Source: Ciona savignyi (Eukaryota > Chordata > Ascidiacea > Phlebobranchia > Cionidae). Taken from it: a stretch of 64,000 nucleotides of DNA. The position numbers and the translations under genes were made by a program. The notes under the pieces were generated by a model. It ran no database searches and was not told the DNA's origin. It worked only from the letters and a program-made list of their open reading frames with translations. Positions within the stretch are counted from its first letter, which is position 1. Each line of letters opens with the position of its first letter. The DNA is taken from assembly GCA_000149265.1 (NCBI GenBank), contig CH000109.1, positions 85,019 through 149,018 on the forward strand, in the 5' to 3' direction. Of the stretch, positions 12,650 through 23,199 are shown piece after piece.

Positions 12650-12748
12650 TCCTGTGGCTGAATGGTCAACACGAACGATACATATACCGAATTCGAAATA
12701 AAATTGGACAAAGACGAGCCTATCATGAATTCAAAACATTGCCTTAGA
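12650..12748 (+). repeat. tRNA-Ser/Leu-like repeat (family 2)
   Basis: A head like GTGGCTGAATGGTCAAC resembles the D-arm and A-box of class II tRNAs, followed about 60 bp later by a B-box region after GACGAGCCTATCA. The copies in blocks 2 and 3 (about 29694-29785 and 58048-58130) preserve GGTTAACGCGAC and TTCGAAAC better. It is not a functional tRNA gene: the arms do not pair properly. Confidence 0.55.
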
Positions 12749-13009
12749 AAAAAACTTACTGGTATCGTTATCTCAGACGTTTAGTTGATTCCAGGACGTT
12801 CCTTCCCACAGCAGCAACTTTGTGAAGTTCATATTGTGTTGCTCTCCACAATATGTTCCTTTATCCTTCGCTGTAACACGCTTCGATCCATCATCTCCTT
12901 TGTTACGTCATCTTGACCATTGTATTCCGATGATGCTGCTATTGTTCATTAATTTAACTGACAATAAGTATTTAAACATAAATTGATATACGTGGTTAGT
13001 TAGTACAGA

Positions 13010-13125
13010 CGAAGAGGCATATGTAGCTTATTGTTATACATGAAATAGTAAGAGCATTGCGCATGCGAAGCCATCGGTTGTGGGTTCGAACACCACCCAT
13101 AGCTGGATTTCCCTACCACCATTTT
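13010..13125 (+). repeat. tRNA-like repeat (family 3)
   Basis: GTAAGAGCATTGCGCATG followed by GTGGGTTCGAACACCACCC resembles the 3' half of a tRNA, with a paired T-arm. Copies sit at about 30050-30170 and 58420-58535, in the same FUT8 intron. The 5' half does not fold into a normal acceptor or D-arm, so I call it a tRNA-derived repeat and not a gene. Confidence 0.5.
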
Positions 13126-13639
13126 GCTATATACTACCTTATAGTGGAACCAACTGAGCAAGGTATACGAATTCACCACCATTTACATCATGGGTTCTTA
13201 ACCTATTAATAATCCTGACCCAGTTTTGTTTTGGGAATATTTTGTGGCTCACTTTTTAAAATTACAAAGTATGCTTTCTAAAATAGACAATTAAAATAGA
13301 CAACTCGAAATCACAAGACAAAGGGGCCATAATTGCCAAATACCAGTACGAATTTCTTTTGTAGTAGCTGAAAAAATATAGAAAACTATTTTAGTTTGCT
13401 TTACCTTTGTTAACAATAGTTTCACACGTCATTTCCGTTGTATAAAACCTGTAAAAAGTTAGTTTGTATATTTCGGAGATAAAACATAATGAATATTTAT
13501 CTCTGTTAGTGGAATAATTGGGGTTTTGTAACATTGACAACCCGATGGCGGGAACGAGATAAACTGACGGTTGCCAGTGTAATACCAACTCATATAGTGC
13601 AGTTATTGCTAACTGTGTAGCGGCTTATCATATTCGGTA

Positions 13640-13880
13640 TTTTGCATACGGGGCGAAGTTTCGAACCAATGATTTGCCCGTCACCAAGACCTTTTTATAT
13701 CGAATTGGCGCATGTATCGGTCGCGTTAACACTTCAGCCACAAGACCGTTCTCGACCACACTTTCTATAAAATATTTCCATTTTTTTAACCGGGCTGGGT
13801 TTCGAAACCCTAATGGGTTAGTCACCAATACCATTTTATATTCAATTGGTTGTTAACCATTCGACCACACAACTTTCACT
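13640..13880 (-). repeat. Two adjacent family 2 tRNA-like repeats, reversed
   Basis: On the minus strand GTGTGGTCGAATGGTTAAC and GTGGCTGAAGTGTTAACGCG each precede a TTCGAAAC box. Equivalent pairs lie near 30660-30900 and 58980-59240 in the other blocks. Confidence 0.55.
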
Positions 13881-14024
13881 TCCAATTATCATTAAATGAC
13901 AGGAATTTCCGCCACTAGAACCGTCGTTTTATAGGAGTCGGTGGTTTTGTTTTATCTTGCAACATACCGATTGTGATCCTTTGTAGCATGGCGACTTATT
14001 TGTACTTTATTTATTTTAATGGAA

Positions 14025-14320
14025 AGGATAGGATAGGATGTTCATCTTTATCCCCGTGAATGGGAAAACCAAGGGGGTTAACACACGGTCAATCGTTAGA
14101 TCACCTCGCGCCCATCGTCGGGTTACCGGAGCTATTGCAGTGTGTTATATATAATAGACACGTTCCTTCAATTTGGTAGCACCCATTATTCCGCTGGGTT
14201 CAGGCAATGTCCGTAAAGTGCCTTGCCCAAGGACACAACCGACTAGCTAGCGACCAGTTTCACACCTGCAACCTTTCGATTGATAGGCGACGCACTTAAC
14301 CGTTAGACCAACGGGCCGGA
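14025..14320 (-). repeat. Full-length SINE family 1, block-1 specific
   Basis: The tail (GGATA repeats) is at 14025-14039 and the tRNA-like head ends at 14320. Blocks 2 and 3 have uninterrupted TTGGAAACTT at this place (near 31080 and 59415), while here GGAAA precedes and GAAACTTTAG follows the element. This gives a 4-5 bp target duplication and shows insertion after the blocks diverged, or loss-free polymorphism between them. Confidence 0.85.
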
Positions 14321-14731
14321 CAGAAACTTTAGTTAATTCTATATTTCCTTCTTCGTTGCAATGTAGACGCTTAACATGAATAGAATAATCGGCAAAACTA
14401 CAATTATAACATTTCAGCCAATAGTATAAACAAATAAGTTGCCGTTAAACTGAAGTTGGCGATTTAACAACTACAAATTTTCTTTTATCTGTATTCTTTC
14501 TAAGAAATCCATCTAACTTTCAGCCAAGGAGTTATTCCGGACAGAATTTCGAAGAATTTGATTTCTACTCATCCCTATGTGCAGACATTTGTTCAGGATA
14601 ATATATTGCTCGTTTGCTTTGTTGCTTTCCTTTAAGTTTTGTCTAACTTTGTTATGTATCTTACAAGAACAAATTAAACAATAATTACCTAGCAATGTTG
14701 ATACTGTACAATGTTTATGTTTCTTTCTTAT

Positions 14732-14875
14732 CGGACATTGTCTGAACCCATTGGATTAATGGGTTTTACAAAATGTAAGATTGTCTCAAATATACACAAC
14801 GCACTGAGGTGACCTGACGATTACCCGTGTGGTAATACCCCTTGCGTTTTCCCATTTATGAGGATAACCATGACC
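14732..14875 (+). repeat. Degenerate SINE family 1 fragment in FUT8 intron 1
   Basis: CGGACATTGTCTGAACCCAT, GGATTAATGGGTT and a terminal GATAACCATGA identify a 5'-truncated family 1 copy. A matching copy lies at about 59790-59940 in block 3. Confidence 0.65.
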
Positions 14876-15479
14876 ACAATTTCTCCTACTAATAAATTAT
14901 AATATGATATGCACGTATTATCTCCTGGAATAAAAGAATACACAACGGCCTAGCTGGCGACAAGTTTCGAGTGATTAGTTACTATTTATTGAATTAAACC
15001 ACTTCATTAGTACTTACCTTGGTAAATAGCTCCAGAAAATAACACAGAACAAAACAACTCCCAGTATAGAACACAATAATATACATTTCCGTTCCATTAC
15101 GTCTATAACTCATTCAACTACAATTACAATACAAGCTAACAGCCCTCCATGTACCAGACGCCGCTATTCTCATGAATACGAGGCAATCATTGCTATTGGA
15201 ACGATTGCCTTGGTGAAAAGAAATCAGACAGAGGGAACTCATCAGAATGAATTTCCCAATATAGTGCCACTGCTTAGCGCAATGTTTGACTATATGGGAA
15301 TATGTTTTATCTTAAACATGTCCTCTAAAGAGTTTGATTAATTGTGTGTTCGTTGTAAGTACGTTTTCATCTATCTTGCAGAGGTAATTACACAAACCAA
15401 GATAATGTTGTAGAGTTTATGTGTGTAGTTTATGTAAGTATGTAGGGTGATTCTTAGCCAGAATGATAGTTGTGAGGAT

Positions 15480-15690
15480 GGTTATAGTTACCTGAGCTAT
15501 CGCAGTGTTGTGTGTGATTCACATGTTATTCAATTTGGTAGAACCCATTAATCCACTGGGTTTAGGCAATGTCCATTAAATGCACTAAGTAAAGACACAA
15601 CCGACTCACTAGCGATCAATTTCGAACCAGCAACCTTTCGGCTACAAGGCGACAAACTAACCCACTAAGCTAATCGGTGAGAATCTATTT
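15480..15690 (-). repeat. Degenerate SINE family 1 copy between FUT8 and UPP
   Basis: Body and head of family 1 can be followed from GTTACCTGAGCTATCGC to GGCGACAAACTAACCC. A matching copy lies at about 60540-60710 in block 3. Further family 1 copies follow at about 16240-16460, 34360-34570 and 61380-61515, all just downstream of the UPP genes. Confidence 0.65.
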
Positions 15691-16003
15691 CAAAAAAAGA
15701 ATCGACTTTCCATAAAGTCTGAAGTGTGGAACAGAAGAAATCTAACACATCCATTTAATATCTACGTGTTGTGTTTACAACTAATAAATGAACAGGTTTC
15801 TGTAATAAAATATACTTTACATGCGCGTACATAGTAATTTCAGATTTGATTAAAAAATGTAAAAAAACAGGTAAGCAATCACAATGTTTAAGTAATTCGA
15901 CGAAAAGTGTATATTTCAGCTCTTAAAAATGCATATGAATAATATAAGTGCATCAATGTAAATTAATACTACATGAAGAACTACGTGGTGATAATGCTAA
16001 GCT

Positions 16004-19000
16004 TTACATACTGTCCATGATGTACTTTGAACATATGGTCTGTGGAAGCATCTCCCAATCCTTCATTTGACAACCGATGCCCGAACCTTGGACCCCGGTA
16101 ATGTTGTCCCTGACTAGTCTATCAACCACTGTGACACAGATAACCCCGCCTGTATGGGGGAATATTAACATTTTAACGATTCACACTGATCACCGATTCA
16201 CACGGATTTGAGTCTAAACTTTTTACCAAATAGTAAAGGATAGGATATTCATGTTTATCCCCGTGAATGAAAAAACCAACGAGGTTATCAAATGTACAAC
16301 CCTCAGATCACCTCGCGCCCACCGTCGAGTTACCAGAGCTACTGCAGTGTGTTGTATATGATTCACAATTATCTTTAATTTAAAAAAACCTCATTAATCC
16401 ACTGGGTTCAGGTAATTTCCCTTAAGTGCCTTGCCCAAGGATACAACCGACTAGTGAACGGCAGTAATAAATGCCCGAATGTGGTCGATTTCCAGAATAA
16501 TTGTAATTTTGCTTAACCTCCAACATAATAATACTTTATATTTGATCACCACGACGTACATTTCACCCCAGCCCTGCCGCACATGGCAGCAAAACAACCA
16601 CTTTCCATCTCCATATTTCTGATCCCATATTCATCATGCGCCCTTTGTATGAACTCGTATTTGTCTTCTTCGCTGTAGCTACAAAGCGCCCCGTCCAGAC
16701 GTGCCTGCTCTGCACAATGAATCATAAATCTTGTTTGTCAAACGAAATGGATTTATTAGTCTAATTTGAATATAAGGCGACAAGCAGTCTGTGTATTCCC
16801 AATGAATGCGTGGTGCTTGACAAAGAGAGCTATTTCATTATTTCGAATTCATTATTTTATTATCTGTCAATTGATGGTGAGTTTTATTACTTCGGATATG
16901 AAGCACATCACGTGACTTACCTTCATAGAAATCATTGGTGGACATTGTATTCCCTATGATGGATTGTGAAGTAACAGAGAGCGCACATTCGTGTAACTTG
17001 TTCGTCACTTCCGGGTTTGTAGAACTTGGATATTCGATTGGCTTCCCACATGCGACCTATAAATACAACTGTTAACCCAGACCATGTTCCTCATACAATA
17101 TATATCGATATGTTGTACGTTTAACGACTGTGTTTAGCTACAAACAGTGTTGCATCTTTATTTAACTAGCGCAATGACAGAGCTTATACCTATATATGTA
17201 TAAAACATATTATTACACTCACAGTGAAAATCTATCATATGAGAGAACCGCCCTAAACATATAATGTGTACCTGGGTATATACTGGTTGTAGCATGTTAA
17301 TTAAAATATACCAACATGCACCTGAGTATATACTGGTTGTAGCATGTTAATTAAAATATATGAACGTGCACCTGAGTATATACTGGTTGTAGCATGTTAA
17401 TTAAAATATATGAAATGCACCTGGGTATATACTGGTTGTAGCATGTTAATTAAAATATATGAACATGCACCTGGGTATATACTGGTTGTAGCATGTTAAT
17501 TAAAATATATGAACGTGCACCTGAGTATATACTGGTTGTAGCATGTTAATTAAAATATATGAACATGCACCTGGGTATATACTGGTTGTAGCAATCCGTT
17601 GTAAACCTTGTCCGTCACCACCACGCTTCCCGCTGATAAACCTGTGTGTGAATTAAATCACGATTCTATTATGACGTCACAAATACCAACCTAATCCGCC
17701 GGAAGTTCCAATGCGTATAAACGTTACATCCGTGCATCCGGCAAAATGAATGAGTTTCAACAACTGCAAAAATAAATTTTTTAAACATATTCAAAGAATA
17801 AGGTGTTTCGTGTTGTTTTAATGGGTTATCGGTTTAAGTTACCAACCGATAAAGAGCTTGCCAATAGGACCACATTTACGGTTCCATGACAACTGAACCC
17901 CTTACAACTAAACCCCTACAACTCAACCCCTACAACTCAACCCCTTTTAACTGAACCCCTTTCAACTGAACCCCTTTCAACTGAACCCCTTGCAACTGAA
18001 CCTCTTACAACTGAACCCCTTACATCTAAACCTCTTTTAATGCCAACATGATGGGTTCAGGCAATATCCGTAAAGTGCCTTGCCCAAGAACACAACCGAT
18101 TAGCTAGCGACCAGTTTCCCACCTTCAACGTTTCGATTTAAAGGCGACGCGCACTTAACCGTTAGACCAACGGGCCAGATGCCAAACCTCATGTAATACG
18201 ACTGAGAGCGATGCCGCACCAATACCATGGTTGACCGATAACACAGAGCCAACCTTGAACATCGAGTAACGTCCAGCATCCCCGGAGATGTCCTTCAGCT
18301 TTCGTTCACCTGGAGATAAGGTTAACACATTAGGGGGGGTCTGAACCTCGCTTGACCCTGGATTAAAAAAGGTTCTTAAACCCGGGCTAAGAAATTTATG
18401 CACAAAGCTCATTTAAGCTGAAATTAATAATAATCTTCGGTATGCAGAAAGCTCGCTTGAGGCGGGTCTCGTGTTAGCTAATCGGAGATCTTAAATGAGA
18501 CTTCTATTGACCACACTTGGACTACAATTCAATATTACTTTAAATATATTTTTACTCTTCTGTGTTGGGAAGATAAGAATAATAATCGCCTAATCTTCGT
18601 TTTATTTCCTCAAATAATTAACTCGGCGACACCACCGTGCCACGCCCACTTTTTGACCAATCACATCACGACCGATATCCCGACCAACCGCCACCTCTAT
18701 TGTGAATTGCGCGAAACAACAAACGGCATTGTCTCAATCGCTGTCAAGCACAATGACACACACCTATTATGTCGTCACATAGGTGAATCTTAAGTTACTC
18801 TAACCACATTGTTCCTCGCCTATGACGTAATACACACCGCCTTTATAAACGACAAAGGACCCACCTGTTGAAGAGCTTGCGTCTTCGAATTCGCTGTTAC
18901 TCGGGCATCCAAGGTCGGAGTGGAGCAAGTTGGCGAAGTTTTTCATTCGTTCCGCCTTCCCGCCCAGACACACAAACTGTTATTGATAAAGTCTTTAAAT

Positions 19001-19433
19001 GTAGATTACTTAGTGTATTTTCTTTTACTCAGAGTATTCTTTCATTTTAAACGTTGAATTACTATATTCTTTTTTAAAAACATGACATTCAAAATAACAG
19101 AGTAAAACTACAAAATGAGCAGTCGTGGTAATAAAATACTATCTTATGTTAACATCCACCAAATATCAAAAATTAAAACGAATTCAAATGCAGATAACCC
19201 CTTGGTTGGTTTCGATCACACAACCTTCCGACTTAAACACAAGACGGGGGTGGAAACCTACTTTCACGTCTCCAAATCTTTGTGGCAAGTTATCATCTNN
19301 NNNNNNNNNNNNNNNNNNNNNNNNNNNNNNNNNNNNNNNNNNNNNNNNNNNNNNNNNNNNNNNNNNNNNNNNNNNNNNNNNNNNNNNNNNNNNNNNNNTT
19401 CGCTAAACGGAACGTGTTTTTGCTGCTTGCCAT
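16004..19433 (-). CDS. UPP-like: Uridine phosphorylase, copy 1
   Basis: Eight exons: 19262-19433 (contains the N gap), 18865-18976, 18188-18309, 17691-17763, 17571-17641, 16921-17056, 16560-16709 and 16004-16149. With exon 1 at 120 bp as in copy 2, the coding length is 930 bp, or 309 residues, the usual UPP size. The enzyme splits uridine with phosphate into uracil and ribose-1-phosphate in pyrimidine salvage. Visible hallmarks are FVCLGGKAERMKNF, DAGRYSMFKVGSVLS, the phosphate loop RIGTSGG (about residues 135-141), the uracil-contact pair Q and R in FYEEQARLDG (about 213-215), and the ribose-contact motif EMES (about 245-248). It ends at TAA after MDSM. Phases agree at every junction. It appears intact. 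Confidence 0.85.
17270..17570. repeat. 50-bp minisatellite at UPP exon 5 donor, 6 units
   Basis: AGCATGTTAATTAAAATATA recurs at 17291, 17341, 17391, 17440, 17490 and 17540. On the gene's strand each unit contains CTACAACCAGTATATACYCAG followed by GTGCAT, the exact 3' end of exon 5 and its 5' splice site. The array is thus a run of exon-end plus donor copies placed just inside the intron. Confidence 0.9.
17884..18042. repeat. AACTGAACCCCTT short tandem repeat in UPP intron
   Basis: Irregular units of about 13-17 bp built on AACTGAACCCCTTNCAACT. The same tract is longer in block 3 (62735-63108) and absent from block 2. It is strongly strand-asymmetric: the minus strand carries the GGGG runs. 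Confidence 0.85.
18050..18180 (-). repeat. SINE family 1 5' fragment in UPP intron 3
   Basis: GATGGGTTCAGGCAATATCC through GCGACGCGCACTTAACCGTT is the head and start of the body of family 1. It is present at 63110-63245 in block 3 and missing from block 2, like the adjacent AACTGAACCCC tract. Confidence 0.7.
19299..19398. other. Assembly gap (100 N) inside UPP exon 1
   Basis: Exactly 100 N, a conventional placeholder. The sequence on both sides aligns with exon 1 of copy 2 (38347-38466), where only 48 bp separate the same flanks. The true missing length is therefore probably 48 bp, which keeps the reading frame. Confidence 0.9.
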
Positions 19434-19539
19434 TATTTGACGAATTCAACAATTATTTCAAATATTGTCTGAAACAAACAAGTTTTATGAAAAGTTGCTG
19501 AAATTCGGGTCCGTAATTAGGCAAGTGTGGTTGATAGTC

Positions 19540-19810
19540 ATGGCCCTAAATCAGACGTATATTATCACATACATCTGACGTATATATGACGTATATTTTA
19601 ACCTATATCTCAGGTATGTTTGACTCTTTTATTATAACAAAGGTACGCTTGTGGGTTATCCTTAAAAGCACCAAACACCCGTCCACCAGACTGACATTCT
19701 GACTATTATCTGATGCATATTCTAACGCACGTCCAACGTACATTTAACGTATATAAGACGTATATTTTGAACTTTAGTCTAACGTATATTTAAAATACAT
19801 TTGACTATTT
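19540..19810. repeat. Region upstream of UPP with repeated ACGTATA motifs
   Basis: Several loosely spaced TGACGTATAT or AACGTATAT motifs lie upstream of the UPP start. The same pattern is at 38600-38880 in block 2. ACGT cores are self-complementary and could be protein-binding sites, but nothing here proves a regulatory role. Confidence 0.35.
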
Positions 19811-20087
19811 CATTATACTAAAGGTAAACTTGCTATCTTAAAACCACCAAACACCCGACCACCAGCGCGAAATGTGGTGCAGACAGAGCCTCAACTATAT
19901 ATGTAATACGCTCTACAATACATTGATGCATATACTATGAAGTTGCCACCAATATAATACGCGTCATTCTGCTGGTGTGAACATGCGGGGATATTATAGC
20001 AGGATGACGTAGAGTGTAAACAAACCACACACACGCGAGGTGACGCTTATTCAACGTAGATGTCGGGATACCATGTTGATATCATAG

Positions 20088-20256
20088 CTACGGTGGTGTG
20101 GTAGCTACGGTGGTGTGGTAGCTACGGTGGTGTGGTGGCTACGGTGGTGTGGTACCTACGGTGGTGTGGTACCTACGGTGGAGTGGTAGCTACGGTGGTG
20201 TGGTAGCTACGGTGGTGTGGTAGCTACGGTGGTGTGGTAGCTACGGTGGTGTGGTC
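20088..20256. repeat. 17-bp minisatellite GGTAGCTACGGTGGTGT
   Basis: About ten units of a 17-bp G-rich repeat. Block 2 has one related unit at the same place (about 39145-39165), so the array expanded in only one copy. It directly abuts a family 2 tRNA-like head at about 20255-20280. Confidence 0.9.
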
Positions 20257-20599
20257 GGATGGTTAACGCGACTGGTACATATATAGATTTTAATTTAAAA
20301 AATATTTCTTTTTTTTGACAAGGACATAGTTGGTTCGAAAAACATGGTTCTCTTAAAAACTTAGATATTACATGCTGTGGTGAATGCTTAAAGCAAACGA
20401 TACATATACCGATTATTACATAAAATCGATCTTGGTAATGAGCCTATTATGGTTTCGAAATCTAGCCCGATAATTAGACACTGTAATAATCATAAATTTA
20501 ACGGGTTAGGTTTAAAAAAAGTAATGCTTTAAAATAATGCTCTGCTCCGGCAACCTATCATTTCATAGCATTGCCCTTATTGCCAGGCATGTATTACTT

Positions 20600-21930
20600 A
20601 GGGAATACACAGACTGCTTGACGCTTTATATTCAAATTAAACTAATAAATCCATTTCGTTTGACAAACAAGATTTATGATTCATTGTGCAGAGCAGGCAC
20701 GTCTGGACGGAGCGCTTTGTAGCTACAGCGAAGAAGACAAATACGAATGTGAACGAATCGGTTGGTTGCTTTGTGTGTCGAACCAGCGACCACTGGGTCT
20801 ATCGAATACATTGGGACTGTGTGAATATATATATCACCTCCGGACAACCCGGTCTGAAAAATTATGCTAGACCATGCCTGGTTTTTAGCAGGCCCATGAT
20901 TATTTCTTACACCTGCACCCGGAGACATGGTTACATGCTCGCCCATTTTCATTTTTTATTAAAACCCCGAAGAACAATTATGTACAAAATCATAAATAAC
21001 TTTGCAGTTAGCTATGCGGTTAAGCTATCATCGCTTAATACAGACACAGTGGAATCACATTAAGGTATTGGTTTGTTAACATCATATTGCGCCGGTGTCG
21101 ATCTTCTATTGCGTCTCTACCGCCATCGCAATCTGGTACTTCTTTAATAACTCGCACCATTAATATTGCTAGAGATAAATGGTCGCTAGTTAGTAGTTTG
21201 CTTTCTTGGGCAAGACACTTAGCGAACATTTCCTGAAACGAGAAAAAATATAATAAAATAAAAAAATAATAAATTCTTACTGTTGTGGAATCTTAATCAT
21301 ACTGTTACGTGCAGTTATCCAGACAGTAATTTTGTGCCCTGTAATTAATCATGCTCGCGTGTGTGTAATAATCATTTACTTTGGTATGCAACATTCTTTG
21401 TGTAAATTTCGTGCTATATATCCCGACTTGTTTCACTTTAATTTCATGCACTACGATTAACTACCAAGTACCTCCAATACAGGAATACAACACATACACA
21501 ACACACTGCAATAGTGTCGGTAACCTGACGATAGAAGCGGGGTGATTTGACGATTGACCGTGTATTAACCCCCTTGTGTTTTCCCATTCTCGGTAAAAAA
21601 CGTGAATACCCTGCCATTAAACGCTCGTCCACACTTTACTTCCTTCAGTTTCTAATAAGGTTTATTGAGTCGAATGGTTAACGTTGCTGAACCACATACA
21701 AGTCTTTGTGTAAAGAAGGTTTTAATGACGAGCCCATCACGGGTACGGAACTCAGACATGTAAAAAATTGAAAAAACCTTAACCTGTTAAAAAAATCAGC
21801 TTTTAAACGGTGTGAATATTTAAAATGTTAATATTTCCCTCACACAGGCTGGGTTATCTGTGTCTGTTTAAAGTACATCATGAAAAGTTTGTAAATAAAG
21901 CTTAACATTATCACCACCTTGTTTCTTAGA
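20600..21930 (+). pseudogene. Inverted UPP 3'-end remnant, copy D
   Basis: On the plus strand the intron end and first half of UPP exon 7 are intact (about 20685-20746: RLDGALCSYSEEDKYE), then homology stops. Near 21843-21900 the last exon reappears as an acceptor plus GTTATCTGTGTC joined directly to the segment before its stop codon, with most of the exon deleted. AATAAA follows at once. A further echo of the terminal segment lies at about 22500-22560. It cannot encode an enzyme. It lies opposite in orientation to the three UPP genes. Confidence 0.75.
21465..21615 (+). repeat. Degenerate SINE family 1 fragment
   Basis: CAACACACTGCAATAGTG, GATTTGACGATTGACCGTG and CCCCTTGTGTTTTCCCATTC are the family 1 3' region. 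The matching copy in the second inverted remnant is at about 40380-40525. Confidence 0.65.
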
Positions 21931-22132
21931 GTTGTAAAGTTATATTAATTTATATCCGACGCATTGCTAAACAATTTAATCACATGTTTTTCCTGCTGTG
22001 CTTTTCCACGAAGCTAAAATGTCATGCTTTTATTATATAAGACGCATTTCTCATCCTAAATCCTTAACAACTCTTTTATAAAGAGGTTATTTGGGGCCAC
22101 ACTAAAAGGAAGGAAAACGGGAAACTACTCCT

Positions 22133-22440
22133 CCGGCCCGTTGGTCTAACGGTTAAGTGCGTCGCCTTTTAATCGAAGGGTGTCAGGTTCGAAACTGGTT
22201 GCTAGTTGCTAGTTGGTCGGTGGTCGGTGGTCGGTGTGCTTGTGCAAGGCACTGAACGGACATTGCCTAAACCCAGCGGATTAATGGGTTCTACCAAATT
22301 GAAGGAACATGTGAATTATACACAACACACTGCAATATCTCCAGTAACACGACGGTGGGCGCGAGGTGATCTGACGATTGCCCGTGCGTTAACCCCCTTG
22401 GTTTTTCCATTCACGGGGATAAACATGAATATCCTATCAT
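22133..22440 (+). repeat. Full-length SINE family 1
   Basis: The tRNA-like head CCGGCCCGTTGGTCTAACGG opens the element, with an A-box GGTCTAACGGTTAAG and B-box GGTTCGAAACTGG. The body is complete, and the element ends with GGGATAAACATGAATATCCT. A 5'-truncated partner is at about 41228-41415 in the equivalent place near the second UPP remnant. Confidence 0.85.
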
Positions 22441-22880
22441 ATATTTTCTTATGTGTCAAGCACAACATAAGTTCGAAACTTAAACCGGTAAACTTTTACA
22501 GATCATGTGTTCAAAGCACTTCAAAAAAAGTCTGTAAATAAAGCTTAACATTGTTATTACGTAGATCTTACAGATCCTTAAATTATATTAATTTCAATTG
22601 ATGCTTTTATATGATTCATTATCATGTTGTAAACCTTAAACTAGCACTCGACGCATTGCTAAACAACATTAATCACATGTATTGTCTGCTATGATTTTTA
22701 ATCCTGAATTTGCATGCTTTCATTGTGAAATACGCAATTCTTCCAAGACTAACTTCCCCCCCCCCAGAGGCCACAATAAACGGAGGAAAAAAAGAAAATT
22801 TTTATTTATTTTTTATTTATTTATTTGATTTTTTTGGTGGCCCCCAAAAAAGGCCGCTTATTGAATTAAAGTTAGCTGAA

Positions 22881-23145
22881 TTAACCTCCAAAGCCGTAAA
22901 AATATACATCCTTGCCTCTTTAGAGCGTATACAACGTCCAGGGCGGTCACGGTTTTACGCTTGGCGTGTTCGGTGTAGGTGACTGCATCACGGATCACGT
23001 TTTCCAAAAACACCTTTAGTACATCACGTGTTTCTTCGTAGATGAGCCCAGAGATTGGTTTTACACCGCCACGACGAGCAAGTCGGCGGATGATTTCTTG
23101 GATGTCATCACGCAACACCTTTTGATGTCTCTTGTCCTCTTGTGA
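22881..23145 (-). pseudogene. Histone H4 pseudogene
   Basis: The minus-strand frame contains [50 protein letters not shown] and [10 protein letters not shown], unmistakably histone H4, the core nucleosome subunit. Compared with the nearly invariant H4 family, the N-terminal tail is unrecognisable and four residues (12 bp) are missing before IRRLARR. An arginine is replaced by proline before ISGLIYEE. One extra base in a T run near 22890 moves the final YGFGG into another frame before a TAA. H4 tolerates almost no change, so this is almost certainly dead. No other histone gene is seen nearby. Confidence 0.88.
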
Positions 23146-23199
23146 TGATACCTTGGATGTTGACAGTGAGAAACAATAATAAAAAAATAACAACTTTTT

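Larger units (their letters stand above)
8662..15097 (-). pseudogene. FUT8-like: FUT8-type alpha-1,6-fucosyltransferase, copy 1, frameshifted
   Basis: Nine exons are placed by splice sites: 15018-15097, 13405-13448, 12760-12935, 12061-12169, 11551-11824, 10566-10821, 9942-10142, 9476-9629 and 8662-9051. FUT8 adds core fucose to the innermost GlcNAc of N-glycans in the Golgi. Exon 1 encodes a short cytoplasmic tail and one hydrophobic signal anchor; exon 7 has GVHVRRSDK and YLATDEP, exon 8 ends in GTFTSA, and exon 9 encodes the SH3 domain. Exon 3 is 176 bp here but 184 bp in copies 2 and 3: 8 bp are lost inside the coiled segment (near 12850), shifting the frame to an early stop. All other exons match copy 3 in length. 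It is a pseudogene unless the 8 bp is a sequencing error. Confidence 0.85.
8640..19500. repeat. Duplicated block, copy 1 (FUT8 broken, UPP intact)
   Basis: Colinear with 25670-38520 and 53930-64000 in exons, introns and intergenic sequence. The last FUT8 exon lies 17,035 bp from that of copy 2. Differences are mainly inserted repeats, minisatellite length and scattered small indels. Confidence 0.9.

Noticed and set aside
13010-13125. Possible functional tRNA genes at the tRNA-like heads
   Set aside because: B-box regions are good but acceptor and D-arms do not pair, and the same sequences recur as dispersed repeats.
19115-19501. Plus-strand frames running through the N gap
   Set aside because: They exist only because N is read as open, and they lie antisense to UPP exon 1.
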